64,000 nucleotides of DNA from Nonomuraea sp. PA05 (lineage in GTDB: Bacteria > Actinomycetota > Actinomycetes > Streptosporangiales > Streptosporangiaceae), in assembly GCF_008086045.1 (NCBI RefSeq), contig NZ_VSEY01000026.1:1-64000 (forward strand), given 5' to 3'. Position numbers and translations under genes: made by a program. Below, in pieces: positions 32,101 to 40,775 of the stretch (positions within the stretch are counted from its first letter, which is position 1; every line of letters starts with the position of its first letter). The notes beneath the pieces are model-generated. The model searched no databases and was not told the DNA's origin. It worked only from the letters and a program-made list of their open reading frames with translations.

Positions 32101-32810
32101 GGGCATCCTTGGAGGTGATGGAATCACGCCTGCTGATAGTCGAGGACGACCCGAACATCCTCGAACTCCTCGCCGCGAGCCTGAGGTTCGCGGGTTTCGA
32201 CGTGACCACGGCGAAGAGCGGTCTCGACGCCGTGGCCGCCGTGCAACGACACCGCCCTGACCTCGTCGTGCTCGACGTCATGCTGCCCGACCTGGACGGC
32301 TTCGAGATCGTCAGGCGGTTGCGCGGCGGCGGGCTGCACACGCCGGTGGTGTTCCTGACCGCCCGCGACGAGACCGAGGACAAGATCCGCGGGCTCACGC
32401 TCGGCGGCGACGACTACGTCACCAAGCCCTTCAGCCTGGAAGAGGTCGTCGCCAGGATCCACGCCGTGCTGCGCCGCACCGCCGGGGAGTCGCAGGCCGC
32501 GCCGCCGCGGCTCACGTTCGCCGACATCGAGCTGGACGAGGAGAGCCACGAGGTGTGGCGCGGCGGCAACGCCGTGGCGCTGTCGCCGACCGAGTTCAAG
32601 CTCCTGCGCTACTTCATGACGAACGCGGGCCGCGTCCTGTCCAAGCCGCAGATCCTCGACCACGTGTGGGACTACGACTTCCGGGGCGAGGTGGGCATCG
32701 TCGAGTCGTACGTGTCCGTGCTCCGCCGGAAGATCGACAACCGGAGCCCGCGACTCATCCACACCCTGCGCGGTGTCGGGTACGTCCTGCGCCTGCCACC
32801 GAGCCCCTGA
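32097..32810 (+). CDS. OmpR-family response regulator 1
   Basis: About 237 residues. The receiver domain has the acidic pair (VEDDP), phosphoacceptor Asp in VVLDVMLPD, Thr in FLTARD and Lys in DDYVTKPF, followed by an OmpR-type winged helix (SPTEFKLLRYFMTNAGRVLSKPQILDHVW ... IHTLRGVGYVLR). It is the MprA/TcrA-like class. The ATG at 32097 overlaps the lhgO stop. A second ATG at 32118 is preceded by GGAGG only 2 bases away. The gene overlaps the kinase gene (TGATG) downstream, so these two are the cognate pair. Confidence 0.93.
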   Translation: MRASLEVMESRLLIVEDDPNILELLAASLRFAGFDVTTAKSGLDAVAAVQRHRPDLVVLDVMLPDLDGFEIVRRLRGGGLHTPVVFLTARDETEDKIRGLTLGGDDYVTKPFSLEEVVARIHAVLRRTAGESQAAPPRLTFADIELDEESHEVWRGGNAVALSPTEFKLLRYFMTNAGRVLSKPQILDHVWDYDFRGEVGIVESYVSVLRRKIDNRSPRLIHTLRGVGYVLRLPPSP

Positions 32811-34225
32811 TGCGCGGCCTGCCGCTGAGGATCAAGCTCATCGCGTCGATGCTGGCGCTGCTGGGCTTCGGCATGTTCTTCATCGGCCTGGTGAGCGTCT
32901 CCGTGCTGCACGGATATCTGCTCGACCGCGTGGACAGCCAGCTCGTGCTGCTCAGCGCGCGGATGGACAAGAAGGTCAGGAGCGACTGGAGGAAGGACAG
33001 GGAGACCGCCGAGCACCCCATCCTCATCGAGTCCGACGCGATCGCCCTGGTCAAGGAGCCCGGTGGCGCGTACGTACCGATGCTGACCGACCGCGACGTG
33101 GACCAGAAGCCCAAGCCCGTGCTGCCGCGCTCGCCCGGCCCCGACCCCTACACGGCGCCCGCCATCAGCGGCGACGGCGAGTGGCGGGTGCTCGGCAGCG
33201 TCGTCGCCCAGCGGCGCACGCTCGTGGTCGCGGTCAGCCTGGAGGAGGTCGACGCCATCACCACCCGCCTCGTGCTCATCGAGCTGCTGGGCGGCGGCGG
33301 CATCCTGCTCATCCTGGCCGTGGCCGGGGTCACGATCGTCCGGCACAGCATGCGGCCGCTGCGCGAGATCGAGCGCACCGCCGAGGCCATCGCCGGCGGC
33401 GAGCTGGGGCGCCGGGTGCCCGACGGCGACCCGCGCACCGAGGTGGGCGGCCTGGCCAGGTCGCTCAACGGCATGCTCGCCCAGATCGAGGCCGCGTTCG
33501 CCGCCAGGTCCGCCTCCGAGCTGGCGGCCCGCCGCTCCGAGGACCGCATGCGGCAGTTCGTCGGCGACGCCTCCCACGAGCTGCGCACCCCGCTCACCTC
33601 CATCCGCGGCTTCGCCGAGTACGCCAGGCAGAACCCCGGCGCCGACCCCGCCGAGCTGATGCAGCGCGTGGAGAAGGCGGCAGGCCGGATGAGCGTGCTC
33701 GTGGACGACCTGCTCCTGCTGGCCAGGGTGGACCAGCAGCGGCCGCTGAAGATGCAGCCGGTGGACATGCTCGCGCTGGCCGCCGACGCCGTGCAGGACG
33801 CCCGCATCATCGCCCCCGACCGCGTGATCAAGCTGGACGTCGTCGGCGGCGCCGCCCTGATCGTCTCCGGCGACGAGGTACGCCTGCGCCAGGTCATCAG
33901 CAACCTCGTCACCAACGCCCTCGTGCACACCGAGCCAGGCTCCCCGATCATCGTCCGGGCAGGGGCGGCCACCGACAAGCTGTTCATCGAGGTCGTCGAC
34001 AACGGCCCCGGCCTCACCCCCGAGCAGGTCGAGCACGTCTTCGAGCGCTTCTACCGCGCCGACTCCGCCCGGTCCCGCCGCCGCTCAGCCGAGGACCGCG
34101 GCAGCGGGCTCGGCCTGGCCATCGTGCAGGCGCTCGTAAGGGCCCACGGCGGCGCCGTCACCGTGGACAGCGCCCCCGAGAAGGGCTCCACCTTCCGCGT
34201 CGAACTCCCACTCGCCTTGGAGTGA
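32810..34225 (+). CDS. Membrane sensor histidine kinase
   Basis: A 471-residue sensor. TM1 is about residues 8-32, an extracytoplasmic sensor domain 33-150, and TM2 about 153-178. HAMP (MRPLREIERTAEAIAGGELGRRVP, 181-204 and on), HisKA with His256 in DASHELRTPLTSIRGF, and HATPase_c with NLVTNALVHT, DNGPGL and GSGLGLAIV follow. All catalytic boxes are intact. The signal is unknown. The ATG overlaps the regulator stop by one base, and a second regulator gene without its own kinase follows 41 bases downstream. Confidence 0.95.
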   Translation: MRGLPLRIKLIASMLALLGFGMFFIGLVSVSVLHGYLLDRVDSQLVLLSARMDKKVRSDWRKDRETAEHPILIESDAIALVKEPGGAYVPMLTDRDVDQKPKPVLPRSPGPDPYTAPAISGDGEWRVLGSVVAQRRTLVVAVSLEEVDAITTRLVLIELLGGGGILLILAVAGVTIVRHSMRPLREIERTAEAIAGGELGRRVPDGDPRTEVGGLARSLNGMLAQIEAAFAARSASELAARRSEDRMRQFVGDASHELRTPLTSIRGFAEYARQNPGADPAELMQRVEKAAGRMSVLVDDLLLLARVDQQRPLKMQPVDMLALAADAVQDARIIAPDRVIKLDVVGGAALIVSGDEVRLRQVISNLVTNALVHTEPGSPIIVRAGAATDKLFIEVVDNGPGLTPEQVEHVFERFYRADSARSRRRSAEDRGSGLGLAIVQALVRAHGGAVTVDSAPEKGSTFRVELPLALE

Positions 34226-34228
34226 CCC

Positions 34229-34262
34229 TTCAGCTAACCCTCAGGCTGCTGAGTCACTCTGA
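34229..34262 (+). promoter_or_regulatory. Direct repeats ahead of response regulator 2
   Basis: TTCAG (34229-34233) and CTCAG (34240-34244) are spaced exactly 11 bases apart within CTTCAGCTAACCCTCAGG, the one-helical-turn spacing favoured by OmpR-family regulators. They are followed by CTGAGTCACTCTGAG (34248-34262). The site starts 38 bases before the GTG of regulator 2. Confidence 0.5.
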
Positions 34263-34266
34263 GTAC

Positions 34267-34950
34267 GTGACGAAATCCGAGGCGCTGATCATGGTGGTGG
34301 ACGACGAACCCAGCATCAGAGATCTGCTCGCCGCCAGCCTGCGCTTCTCCGGGTTCGAGGTGCTGACGGCCGCCGACGGTGAGGAGGCCGTGGAGGTGGC
34401 CGTCCGGGCCGCGCCCGACCTGGTGGTGCTCGACGTGATGTTGCCCGACCTCGACGGGTTCGAGGTGGCCAGGCGCATCGAGGCGCCCGTCCTGTTCCTC
34501 ACCGCCCGCGACGCCACCGAGGACAAGATCGCCGGGCTGCGGGTCGGGGACGACTACGTCACCAAGCCGTTCAGCCTGGAAGAGGTGCAGGCCCGCATCC
34601 GGGCGGTGCTGCGGCGCACCCGCGGCGAGGCCGCGCCCGCCAACAAGCTGAAGGTGGCGGACCTGGAGCTGGACGAGGAGGCCCGCGAGGTCACGCGCGG
34701 CGGCCGGCAGGTGCGGCTGTCACCCACCGAGTTCAAGCTGCTGCACTACTTCATGGTCAACGCCGGGCGGGTGCTGTCCAAGGCGCAGATCCTCGACCAC
34801 GTGTGGAACTACGACTTCGGCGGGGACGCGGGCGTGGTCGAGTCGTACGTGTCGTACCTGCGGCGCAAGGTGGACGACGTCGAACCGCGGCTCATCCACA
34901 CCCTGCGCAGCGTCGGCTACGTCCTGCGCGAACCGCCGGCCTCCGGCTGA
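34267..34950 (+). CDS. OmpR-family response regulator 2, shortened receiver
   Basis: A 227-residue paralogue of the regulator two genes upstream, with nearly identical segments (FSLEEV, SPTEFKLL, QILDHVW). Phospho-Asp56, Thr79 and Lys100 are kept, but the receiver is six residues shorter between Asp and Lys than in regulator 1: five are missing in the loop after helix 3 (RRIEAPVLF) and one in the LRVGDDY turn. Whether it can still be phosphorylated by the kinase at 32810 is unclear. GTG start without a good ribosome site, downstream of probable operator repeats. Confidence 0.9.
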   Translation: MTKSEALIMVVDDEPSIRDLLAASLRFSGFEVLTAADGEEAVEVAVRAAPDLVVLDVMLPDLDGFEVARRIEAPVLFLTARDATEDKIAGLRVGDDYVTKPFSLEEVQARIRAVLRRTRGEAAPANKLKVADLELDEEAREVTRGGRQVRLSPTEFKLLHYFMVNAGRVLSKAQILDHVWNYDFGGDAGVVESYVSYLRRKVDDVEPRLIHTLRSVGYVLREPPASG

Positions 34951-35012
34951 TCACCGGCGGGAACGCGGGTCAGTCCCGATTACCTGCCGCGATCGGGGAT
35001 AGCGTGGTTCCC

Positions 35013-36791
35013 ATGGACCTGCTGGGCGCGCTGGAGTCGCTACGTCGGCCGCTGGACGGGGAGCTGTTCCCGCTGGCGATCGGCGAGGCCGACGCCGACC
35101 GGCGCGCGCTGCGCGAGCTGACCGGCCAGCTCGACGACTACCTGCTGCCCCGCCTGCGTGCCCTGGACGCCCCGCTCCTGGCCGTCGTCGGCGGCTCGAC
35201 AGGCGCGGGCAAGTCCACGCTGGTCAACTCCCTCGTCGGCGCCGACGTGGCCGAGCCCGGCGTGCTGCGGCCCACCACGCTGGTGCCCACCCTCGTCGTC
35301 AGCCAGGCCGACAGCACCTGGTTCATGGGCCAGAACGTGCTGCCCGGTTTGTCCCGCGCCACCGGCCAGGGCCCCGGAGCGCTGCGCGTGGTCACCTCGC
35401 CCGCCCTCGGCGCCGGGCTGGCCCTGCTCGACGCCCCCGACATCGACTCCGTCGTGACCGCCAACCGCGAGCTGGCCGCCCAGCTCCTCGCCGCCGCGGA
35501 CCTGTGGCTGTTCGTCACCACCGCCGCCCGGTACGCCGACGAGGTGCCCTGGAGCTTCCTGCGCTCCGCCCGCGAACGCAGCACCGCCCTGGCCGTGGTC
35601 CTCGACCGGGTGCCGCCGGAGGCCGTCGAGCCCGTCTCCCGCGACCTGGCCCGCCTCCTCACCGAGAACGGCCTCGAAGGCACCCGCCTGTTCACCGTCC
35701 CCGAGGCCGCCCTGCCCGACGAGAAGGCCCGCCTGCCCGCCGCCCACGTCGCCGACATCTCCGCCTGGCTCACCGGACTCGCCGCCGACGCCGCCGAACG
35801 GTCACGGGTCGTGCGCCAGACCCTGTCAGGGGCCCTCGACAGCCTGGCCACCCGGGTGCCGTCGCTGGCCGCCGCCGTCGAACGCCAGCAGAGCGCCTTC
35901 GACGGCCTGCGCTCCATCGTCACGGGCGCGTACGCGGGAGGCATGGCCGACTTCGACGAAGGCATGCGGGACGGCTCGCTGCTGCGCGGCGAGGTGCTGG
36001 CCCGCTGGCAGGACTTCATCGGCACCGGCGACCTCATGCGCTCCCTGGAGAGCCGCGTCGGATGGCTGCGCGACCGCATCGTCGGCTTCTTCACCGGACG
36101 CGTGCCGGAGGTCCAGCTCAGGGACGCCCTGGAAAGCGGCGTCGAAGCCCTCATCAGAGGAGCCGCCGACGGAGCCGCGGAACGCGCCCTGGAAGGCTGG
36201 TCCGCCGCGCCCGGCGGCCCCGGCCTGCTCGAACGGCTCGGCCCCGTCGAGTCCGCCCGCCTCGGCCGTGCCTCCGCCGACCTCGGCAAACGAGCCGAGT
36301 CGGCGGTGCGGGGGTGGCAGGAGTACGTGCTCGACCTCGTCCGCGAGGAAGGAGCAGAGCGGCGCACCGCCGCCAGGGTGGCCTCCTTCGGGGTGAACGG
36401 GGCGGGGCTGCTGCTCATGCTGGCCGTGTTCGCGTCCACCGGCGGGCTGACCGGGATCGAGGTGGGGATCGCGGGCGGGACCAGCGTGCTGTCACAGAAG
36501 CTGCTGGAGGCCGTGTTCGGGGACCAGGCGGTGCGGACGCTGACCGTGCGGGCGCGGGAGGATCTGCGGGAACGGGTGCGGGGGTTGCTGGAGGAGGAGG
36601 CGGGGCGGTTCACCGAGCGGCTGGAGGCGGTGGAGCCGGATCGGGGGACGGGGGAGGCGTTGCGGGCGGCTGCCCGGCGCATCCAGGACCATCGCGCGGA
36701 GTTGCCCGCGTCGGCGGCGGTGACCGTGGAGCTGCCTGTGCTGTCCGTGGACGAGCCGCCCACGTCGCGTGATGCGGAGGAGGGGCCGTGA
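35013..36791 (+). CDS. Dynamin-like GTPase, first of a pair
   Basis: A 592-residue P-loop GTPase. GSTGAGKST (61-69) is G1, the TTLVPT region G2 and LLDAPDIDS G3; a canonical NKxD is not obvious (VVLDRVPP is in place). A long helical stalk follows, with a hydrophobic segment near residues 455-490 (NGAGLLLMLAVFASTGGLTG) suited to membrane insertion, then more helix. It overlaps the next GTPase gene by four bases. Paired dynamin-like proteins DynA and DynB stabilise FtsZ rings at Streptomyces sporulation septa; I infer a similar pair here. The ATG has no strong ribosome site. Confidence 0.78.
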   Translation: MDLLGALESLRRPLDGELFPLAIGEADADRRALRELTGQLDDYLLPRLRALDAPLLAVVGGSTGAGKSTLVNSLVGADVAEPGVLRPTTLVPTLVVSQADSTWFMGQNVLPGLSRATGQGPGALRVVTSPALGAGLALLDAPDIDSVVTANRELAAQLLAAADLWLFVTTAARYADEVPWSFLRSARERSTALAVVLDRVPPEAVEPVSRDLARLLTENGLEGTRLFTVPEAALPDEKARLPAAHVADISAWLTGLAADAAERSRVVRQTLSGALDSLATRVPSLAAAVERQQSAFDGLRSIVTGAYAGGMADFDEGMRDGSLLRGEVLARWQDFIGTGDLMRSLESRVGWLRDRIVGFFTGRVPEVQLRDALESGVEALIRGAADGAAERALEGWSAAPGGPGLLERLGPVESARLGRASADLGKRAESAVRGWQEYVLDLVREEGAERRTAARVASFGVNGAGLLLMLAVFASTGGLTGIEVGIAGGTSVLSQKLLEAVFGDQAVRTLTVRAREDLRERVRGLLEEEAGRFTERLEAVEPDRGTGEALRAAARRIQDHRAELPASAAVTVELPVLSVDEPPTSRDAEEGP

Positions 36792-38659
36792 AGCTGCTGC
36801 GCCGCAAGGAGGGGCCCGCCCTCGACACCCGCCTGGCCGCCCTGCTGGAGGCGGCCACCCTGGGCGAGGGCCGGCTGCCCCAGCACGACGTGTCCGGCGC
36901 GCGCACGGTCGCCGAACGGGCCGGCGTACGCCGCGAACTGTCCCTCGACCACACCGTGGCCGCCCTGGCCGGCGCCACCGGCAGCGGCAAGTCCTCCCTC
37001 TACAACGAGCTGGCCGGCCAGGACCTGGCCGACGTCGGCGTCACCAGGCCCACCACCTCCACCGCCCAGGCCGCCCTGTGGGACGGCGAGGGCGCAGGCC
37101 CGCTCCTCGACTGGCTGGACATCCCGCGCCGCCACTCCGCCGCCCCCGACCCTGGCCTGTCCGGGCTGGTCCTGCTCGACCTGCCCGACCACGACTCCAT
37201 CCGGCTCTCACACCGGCTGGAGGTGGACCGGCTGGTGGAGCAGGTCGATCTGCTGGTGTGGGTGGTGGATCCGCAGAAGTACGCCGACGCCGCCCTGCAC
37301 GAGCGCTACCTGCGGCCGCTCGCCGGGCATCGGGACGTGATGGTGGTCGTGCTCAACCAGGTGGACCGGCTGCCCGCGCCCACGGTCTCGCGCTGCCTGG
37401 ACGACCTGCGGCGGCTGCTGGACGATGACGGGCTGGACGGCATTCCGGTGCTGGCGGTGTCTGCGCGTACGGGGCGGGGGGTGGGGGAGCTTCGGGCGTT
37501 GCTGGGGGAGCGGGTCTCGGAGCGCAAGTCGTGGTCGGCTCGGCTGGCCGCCGACATCACGGCCGCCGCCGACCGGCTCGCCACGTCGGGGGGCTCGCCC
37601 GGGGAGGGCGACGCTCCCGTCACGGCGCCGGACGGGAGAGCATCGGCTGGGACGGTGTCGGCTGGGACGGTGTCGGCCGGGACGGGGCGGGCGCTGACGG
37701 GTGCGTTGTGTGCGGCGGCAGGGGTGCCGCTGGTCGTGGAGGCCGTGGCCAAGGGGCACCGGCACCGGGCCGTCGTCGCCACGGGCTGGCCGGTCACGCG
37801 GTGGGTCAGGCGGTTCCGCCCCGACCCGCTGCGGCGGCTGCGCATCGGCGGCATGGCACCCGGCAAGCGGTCGGGACCGGCGTCCGTCGAACGGCCGGGC
37901 CTGGCGTCAAGCAAGCGGTCGGGCCGGGTGCCCGTAGAGCGGTCAGGTGCGACGCCCGCCGGTCGGCCGGGTGGGGCAGTCGCCAGTGGGCAGGGCAGGG
38001 AGATCGTGGAGCGGTCGGGCAGGGAGGTCGTGGAGCGGCCGGGCAGCCAGATCGTGGAGCGGCCGGGCGGGGGGATCGTCGGGCGTACCTCCGTGCCCGC
38101 CGCGTCCGCCGTCCAGCGGGCGCAGGTCGAGACGGCGATCAGGGACGTCGGCGAGGCGGCCGCCGCGGGGCTGCCCGGGCCGTGGGCGGCGGCGGTGCGG
38201 CAGGCGGCCAGGTCGCGCGCCCAGGAGCTGGCGGACGCGGTGGACCGCGCGGTGGCCACGACGTCCGCCGTCGGCACGAGGCGCCCCCTGTGGTGGCGGG
38301 CGGTGAACGCGTTGCAGTGGGTGGTGTTCGCGGCCATGCTGGCGGGCGCGTTGTGGCTCGGGGTGCTGTTCGGGCTGGACTACCTGCGCCTGCCCGAGCC
38401 GCCGCTGCCCACCGTCGGCGTGGTGCCGTGGCCGACGGTGCTGCTGGTGGGCGGGGCGCTGGCGGGCGTGCTGATCGCGTTGTTGTCGCGGCTGGCGGCG
38501 TGGGCGGGCGGCAGGCGCCGGGCCCGTCGTACGGCCAAGGCTCTGCGTACGGCCATCGGGGAGGTCGGGGGGAAGCTGGTGCTGGAGCCGGTGGAGGGGG
38601 AGCTGGCGACGTACGCCCGCTTCGTCGAGGCGCTCGACCTGGCCCGCGCCCGCACCTAG
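36788..38659 (+). CDS. Dynamin/Era-like GTPase, second of a pair
   Basis: A 623-residue P-loop GTPase (YfjP-type). G1 is GATGSGKSS (62-70), G2 region TRPTTSTAQ, G3 LLDLPDHDS, G4 LNQVDRL and a SARTGRG step for G5, so nucleotide specificity for GTP is well supported. A variable linker (about 275-440) carries VSAGT and EIVERPG-type repeats. Two membrane helices (about 507-535 and 548-575) precede a basic C-terminal helix. It starts with GTG overlapping the previous stop (GTGA), so the two proteins are made together and may form a heteromeric membrane complex. Confidence 0.8.
   Translation: MKLLRRKEGPALDTRLAALLEAATLGEGRLPQHDVSGARTVAERAGVRRELSLDHTVAALAGATGSGKSSLYNELAGQDLADVGVTRPTTSTAQAALWDGEGAGPLLDWLDIPRRHSAAPDPGLSGLVLLDLPDHDSIRLSHRLEVDRLVEQVDLLVWVVDPQKYADAALHERYLRPLAGHRDVMVVVLNQVDRLPAPTVSRCLDDLRRLLDDDGLDGIPVLAVSARTGRGVGELRALLGERVSERKSWSARLAADITAAADRLATSGGSPGEGDAPVTAPDGRASAGTVSAGTVSAGTGRALTGALCAAAGVPLVVEAVAKGHRHRAVVATGWPVTRWVRRFRPDPLRRLRIGGMAPGKRSGPASVERPGLASSKRSGRVPVERSGATPAGRPGGAVASGQGREIVERSGREVVERPGSQIVERPGGGIVGRTSVPAASAVQRAQVETAIRDVGEAAAAGLPGPWAAAVRQAARSRAQELADAVDRAVATTSAVGTRRPLWWRAVNALQWVVFAAMLAGALWLGVLFGLDYLRLPEPPLPTVGVVPWPTVLLVGGALAGVLIALLSRLAAWAGGRRRARRTAKALRTAIGEVGGKLVLEPVEGELATYARFVEALDLARART
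38000..38086 (+). repeat. 24-bp in-frame repeat in the GTPase linker
   Basis: Units at 38000, 38024, 38048 and a partial one at 38072 encode EIVERSGR, EVVERPGS, QIVERPGG and GIVGR. Related RSG/RPG steps continue upstream to about 37860, and a 15-bp repeat (VSAGT) lies near 37640-37690. The linker is clearly repeat-built. Confidence 0.85.
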
Positions 38660-38701
38660 AAACGCGCCCACACGCGAGCGGCGGGGCACGTGAACGGGCG
38701 G

Positions 38702-39877
38702 TCAGGAGCGGCGGAGGAGGGGGAGGGTCAGGGCCGCGCCCAGCAGGGCGAAGGCGGAGGCCGCGAGGAAGGGCGCACCGGGGCCGAGGCCTTCCCCGGC
38801 CAGCCCGGCCACCGCAGCCCCCGCCGCACCCCCCGTCCCGAGCGCCGTGGACACCCACCCGAACGCCTCACCCTCAGCCCCCGCCGCATACTCGTCCACC
38901 AGCAGCGAGGACGTCGTCAACGCCGGGTTGAGCACCAGCCCTCCGGCGAACAGCACCGCCCCCACCAGCGGTAACGACCCGATCAGGACGAGCGGGGCGA
39001 GGGCGAGCCCGAGCGCCAGCATCAGCCCCGCCAGCCGCAGCGGCACCCTGGAGCGCCACGACCGGGCGCCGTAGGCGGCGGCGCCCGTGATGCCGCCCAG
39101 CGACAGCGCGGCGATGAGCAGCCCGGTGGCGGCCGGGACGTGGTGGGCGGCGGCCAGCGCGGGCACCCCCACCTGCAGCGCTCCGAAGGTGCAGCCGTGC
39201 AGCAGGACGACGGACAGGAGCACGAGCATGCGCCGGTCGGCGAAGACGCGTCCTCGCCCCCGCGAGGGCGCGCCCGGCTCGGAGCGCAGCGCGCGGGAGA
39301 AGGCGACCGTGCCGAGCCCGGCCGCCGCGGCGACCGCGCCGAGGGCGGGTGAGGCGGAGGCGACGGCGATGAGCAGGCCGAACAGCAGCGGCCCGACCAT
39401 CATGGCCAGCTCCTGCACCAGGTAGACGAGGCTGTAGGCGGCGGTGCGCCCGTCGTCGCCGGTTCTGCGTCCCCATGCGATCCGCATGCTGACGGAGATC
39501 GGCGGCAGCCCGATCCCGGCCACCCAGGCCAGCGCGGTCATCGTCCACCACGGCCAGCCGGCGTGCGCGCAGCCCAGCAGGGCCAGCAGCGCCGTCACGT
39601 GCGTGAGGGCGGTGACGGCGAGGACCGGTCCGGTGCCGCGCCGGTCCATGAGCCGCCCCTGCACGGGCCTGCCCATGCCGCCCCCGACGGAGAACGCCGC
39701 CGCCGCGACCCCCGCCAGGGCCAGCGAGCCGCTCGCCTCCTGCACCACCAGGACGATCCCGACGGGCGCGACCTGCTGGGTGAGCTGGGCCAGGAACCCG
39801 AGCACGGCCTGCGCCGCGACCCCGGGCAGGCCGAGCAGCCTCCGGTAGGGAGAGCCGCCCGGCCCGTTTCGCGTCAT
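38702..39877 (-). CDS. MFS transporter
   Basis: A 391-residue major facilitator protein with about 12 membrane helices, opening TRNGPGGSPYRRLLGLPGVAAQAVLGFLAQ. The loop 2-3 motif is degenerate (GRPVQGRLMDRRGTGPVLAV). Likely an exporter; substrate unknown. Convergent with the GTPase pair (42-base spacer) and 23 bases downstream of the sigma-partner gene on the same strand, so it may be part of that transcript. Confidence 0.85.
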   Translation of the reverse strand: MTRNGPGGSPYRRLLGLPGVAAQAVLGFLAQLTQQVAPVGIVLVVQEASGSLALAGVAAAAFSVGGGMGRPVQGRLMDRRGTGPVLAVTALTHVTALLALLGCAHAGWPWWTMTALAWVAGIGLPPISVSMRIAWGRRTGDDGRTAAYSLVYLVQELAMMVGPLLFGLLIAVASASPALGAVAAAAGLGTVAFSRALRSEPGAPSRGRGRVFADRRMLVLLSVVLLHGCTFGALQVGVPALAAAHHVPAATGLLIAALSLGGITGAAAYGARSWRSRVPLRLAGLMLALGLALAPLVLIGSLPLVGAVLFAGGLVLNPALTTSSLLVDEYAAGAEGEAFGWVSTALGTGGAAGAAVAGLAGEGLGPGAPFLAASAFALLGAALTLPLLRRS

Positions 39878-39900
39878 CTGCCGCACGCTACCCCTGAAGA

Positions 39901-40773
39901 TCAGGAGATGGAGCAGCCGTACGCTCTCTGCGACTTCTGGTTCTGGAAGTCGATCTCCTCTTGCGGCATGGGCTCCTCCGAGACCGAGAGGAAGGCCACG
40001 CCGGGCTCGGTGAGCGCGCCGCCGTCGACGTGCCAGGTGCCGGGCACCGAGGTTCTCATGTCGCTGCCGTCGTCGTTGCCGACGAGCGTGGAGTCGGAGT
40101 ACTCGTTGACCCGCACGCCGCGCTCCTTCAGCAGAGGCAGCACCTCGGCGACGGTCTTGTTGAGGTAGGGCACGCAGTGCATGGGCTCGCCCTTGGCGCT
40201 GAACGTGGTGACGCTCTGGTACTTCTCGCCCGGCCGCGCCTTCCTGTGCACGGCGATGTCGGCGGTTCCGGCGAAGTCTTTGGGGATCTTCATGCCGATG
40301 GCGCAGCCGCCCAGCTTCTCGCATGGGCCGGGCGGGTAGATGCTCTTGATCTCGGTCAGGTGCCGGTTGTCCGGTGAGGTGGGGAAGACCATGTGCTCGA
40401 AGGCAGCGGTGGCGGGTATCACGCGCAGCGTCACGTCGAGCCCGGCGCTCCGTAGCTCCCGCTCGTACACCTTGGGGTTGGCGTAGAGGTCCTTGATCTC
40501 GATGACGTAGTAGCCGCCCTCCTGCTTGATGTCGAGCGCGGCGGCGGGCGAGGCGGGAAGCAGCCAGGGGGTGGCCGCCACCGCCCCGGCCGCCAGCAGC
40601 GCGCCCGCCGGGATGGCCACCCGCAGGCCGGGCCGCCTGCGGGACCGCGCGGGTTCGGGGGCGGGGGTGTCCGCCATGATCTGGTGCATCAGCTCGCGGG
40701 CGCCCTCGCTGACGGAGGTGACGGGGGGCGCGGCGAACCGGGAGACGACGTCGGTGAGGTTCTGGTCGGACAT
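39901..40773 (-). CDS. Membrane-anchored sigma partner (putative anti-sigma), long form
   Basis: A 290-residue single-span protein. The cytoplasmic N terminus (1-58) contains SVSEGARELMHQIMADT, then a basic stretch, one membrane helix (about 60-83) and an extracytoplasmic part with GGYYVIEIKDLY ... LRSAGLDVTLRVIP and KGEPMHCVPYLNKTVAEVLPLLKERGVRV; the last segment resembles a PASTA repeat. Its gene starts 2 bases after the sigma factor gene, so I infer an anti-sigma or sensor partner. The short protein at 47807-48379 is a clear paralogue lacking the PASTA-like end. AAGGGA precedes the ATG. Confidence 0.72.
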   Translation of the reverse strand: MSDQNLTDVVSRFAAPPVTSVSEGARELMHQIMADTPAPEPARSRRRPGLRVAIPAGALLAAGAVAATPWLLPASPAAALDIKQEGGYYVIEIKDLYANPKVYERELRSAGLDVTLRVIPATAAFEHMVFPTSPDNRHLTEIKSIYPPGPCEKLGGCAIGMKIPKDFAGTADIAVHRKARPGEKYQSVTTFSAKGEPMHCVPYLNKTVAEVLPLLKERGVRVNEYSDSTLVGNDDGSDMRTSVPGTWHVDGGALTEPGVAFLSVSEEPMPQEEIDFQNQKSQRAYGCSIS

Positions 40774-40775
40774 GG

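Noticed and set aside
36788..38659. ABC transporter ATP-binding assignment for the GTPase pair
   Set aside because: There is no ABC signature (LSGGQ); the G3 and NQVD motifs of the second protein identify GTPases.
38660..38701. Possible further stop-spanning duplication after the second GTPase gene and the MFS gene
   Set aside because: Only short GC-rich words (CGCGCCC, GAGCGGCGG) recur; the match is too short and imperfect to separate from background.
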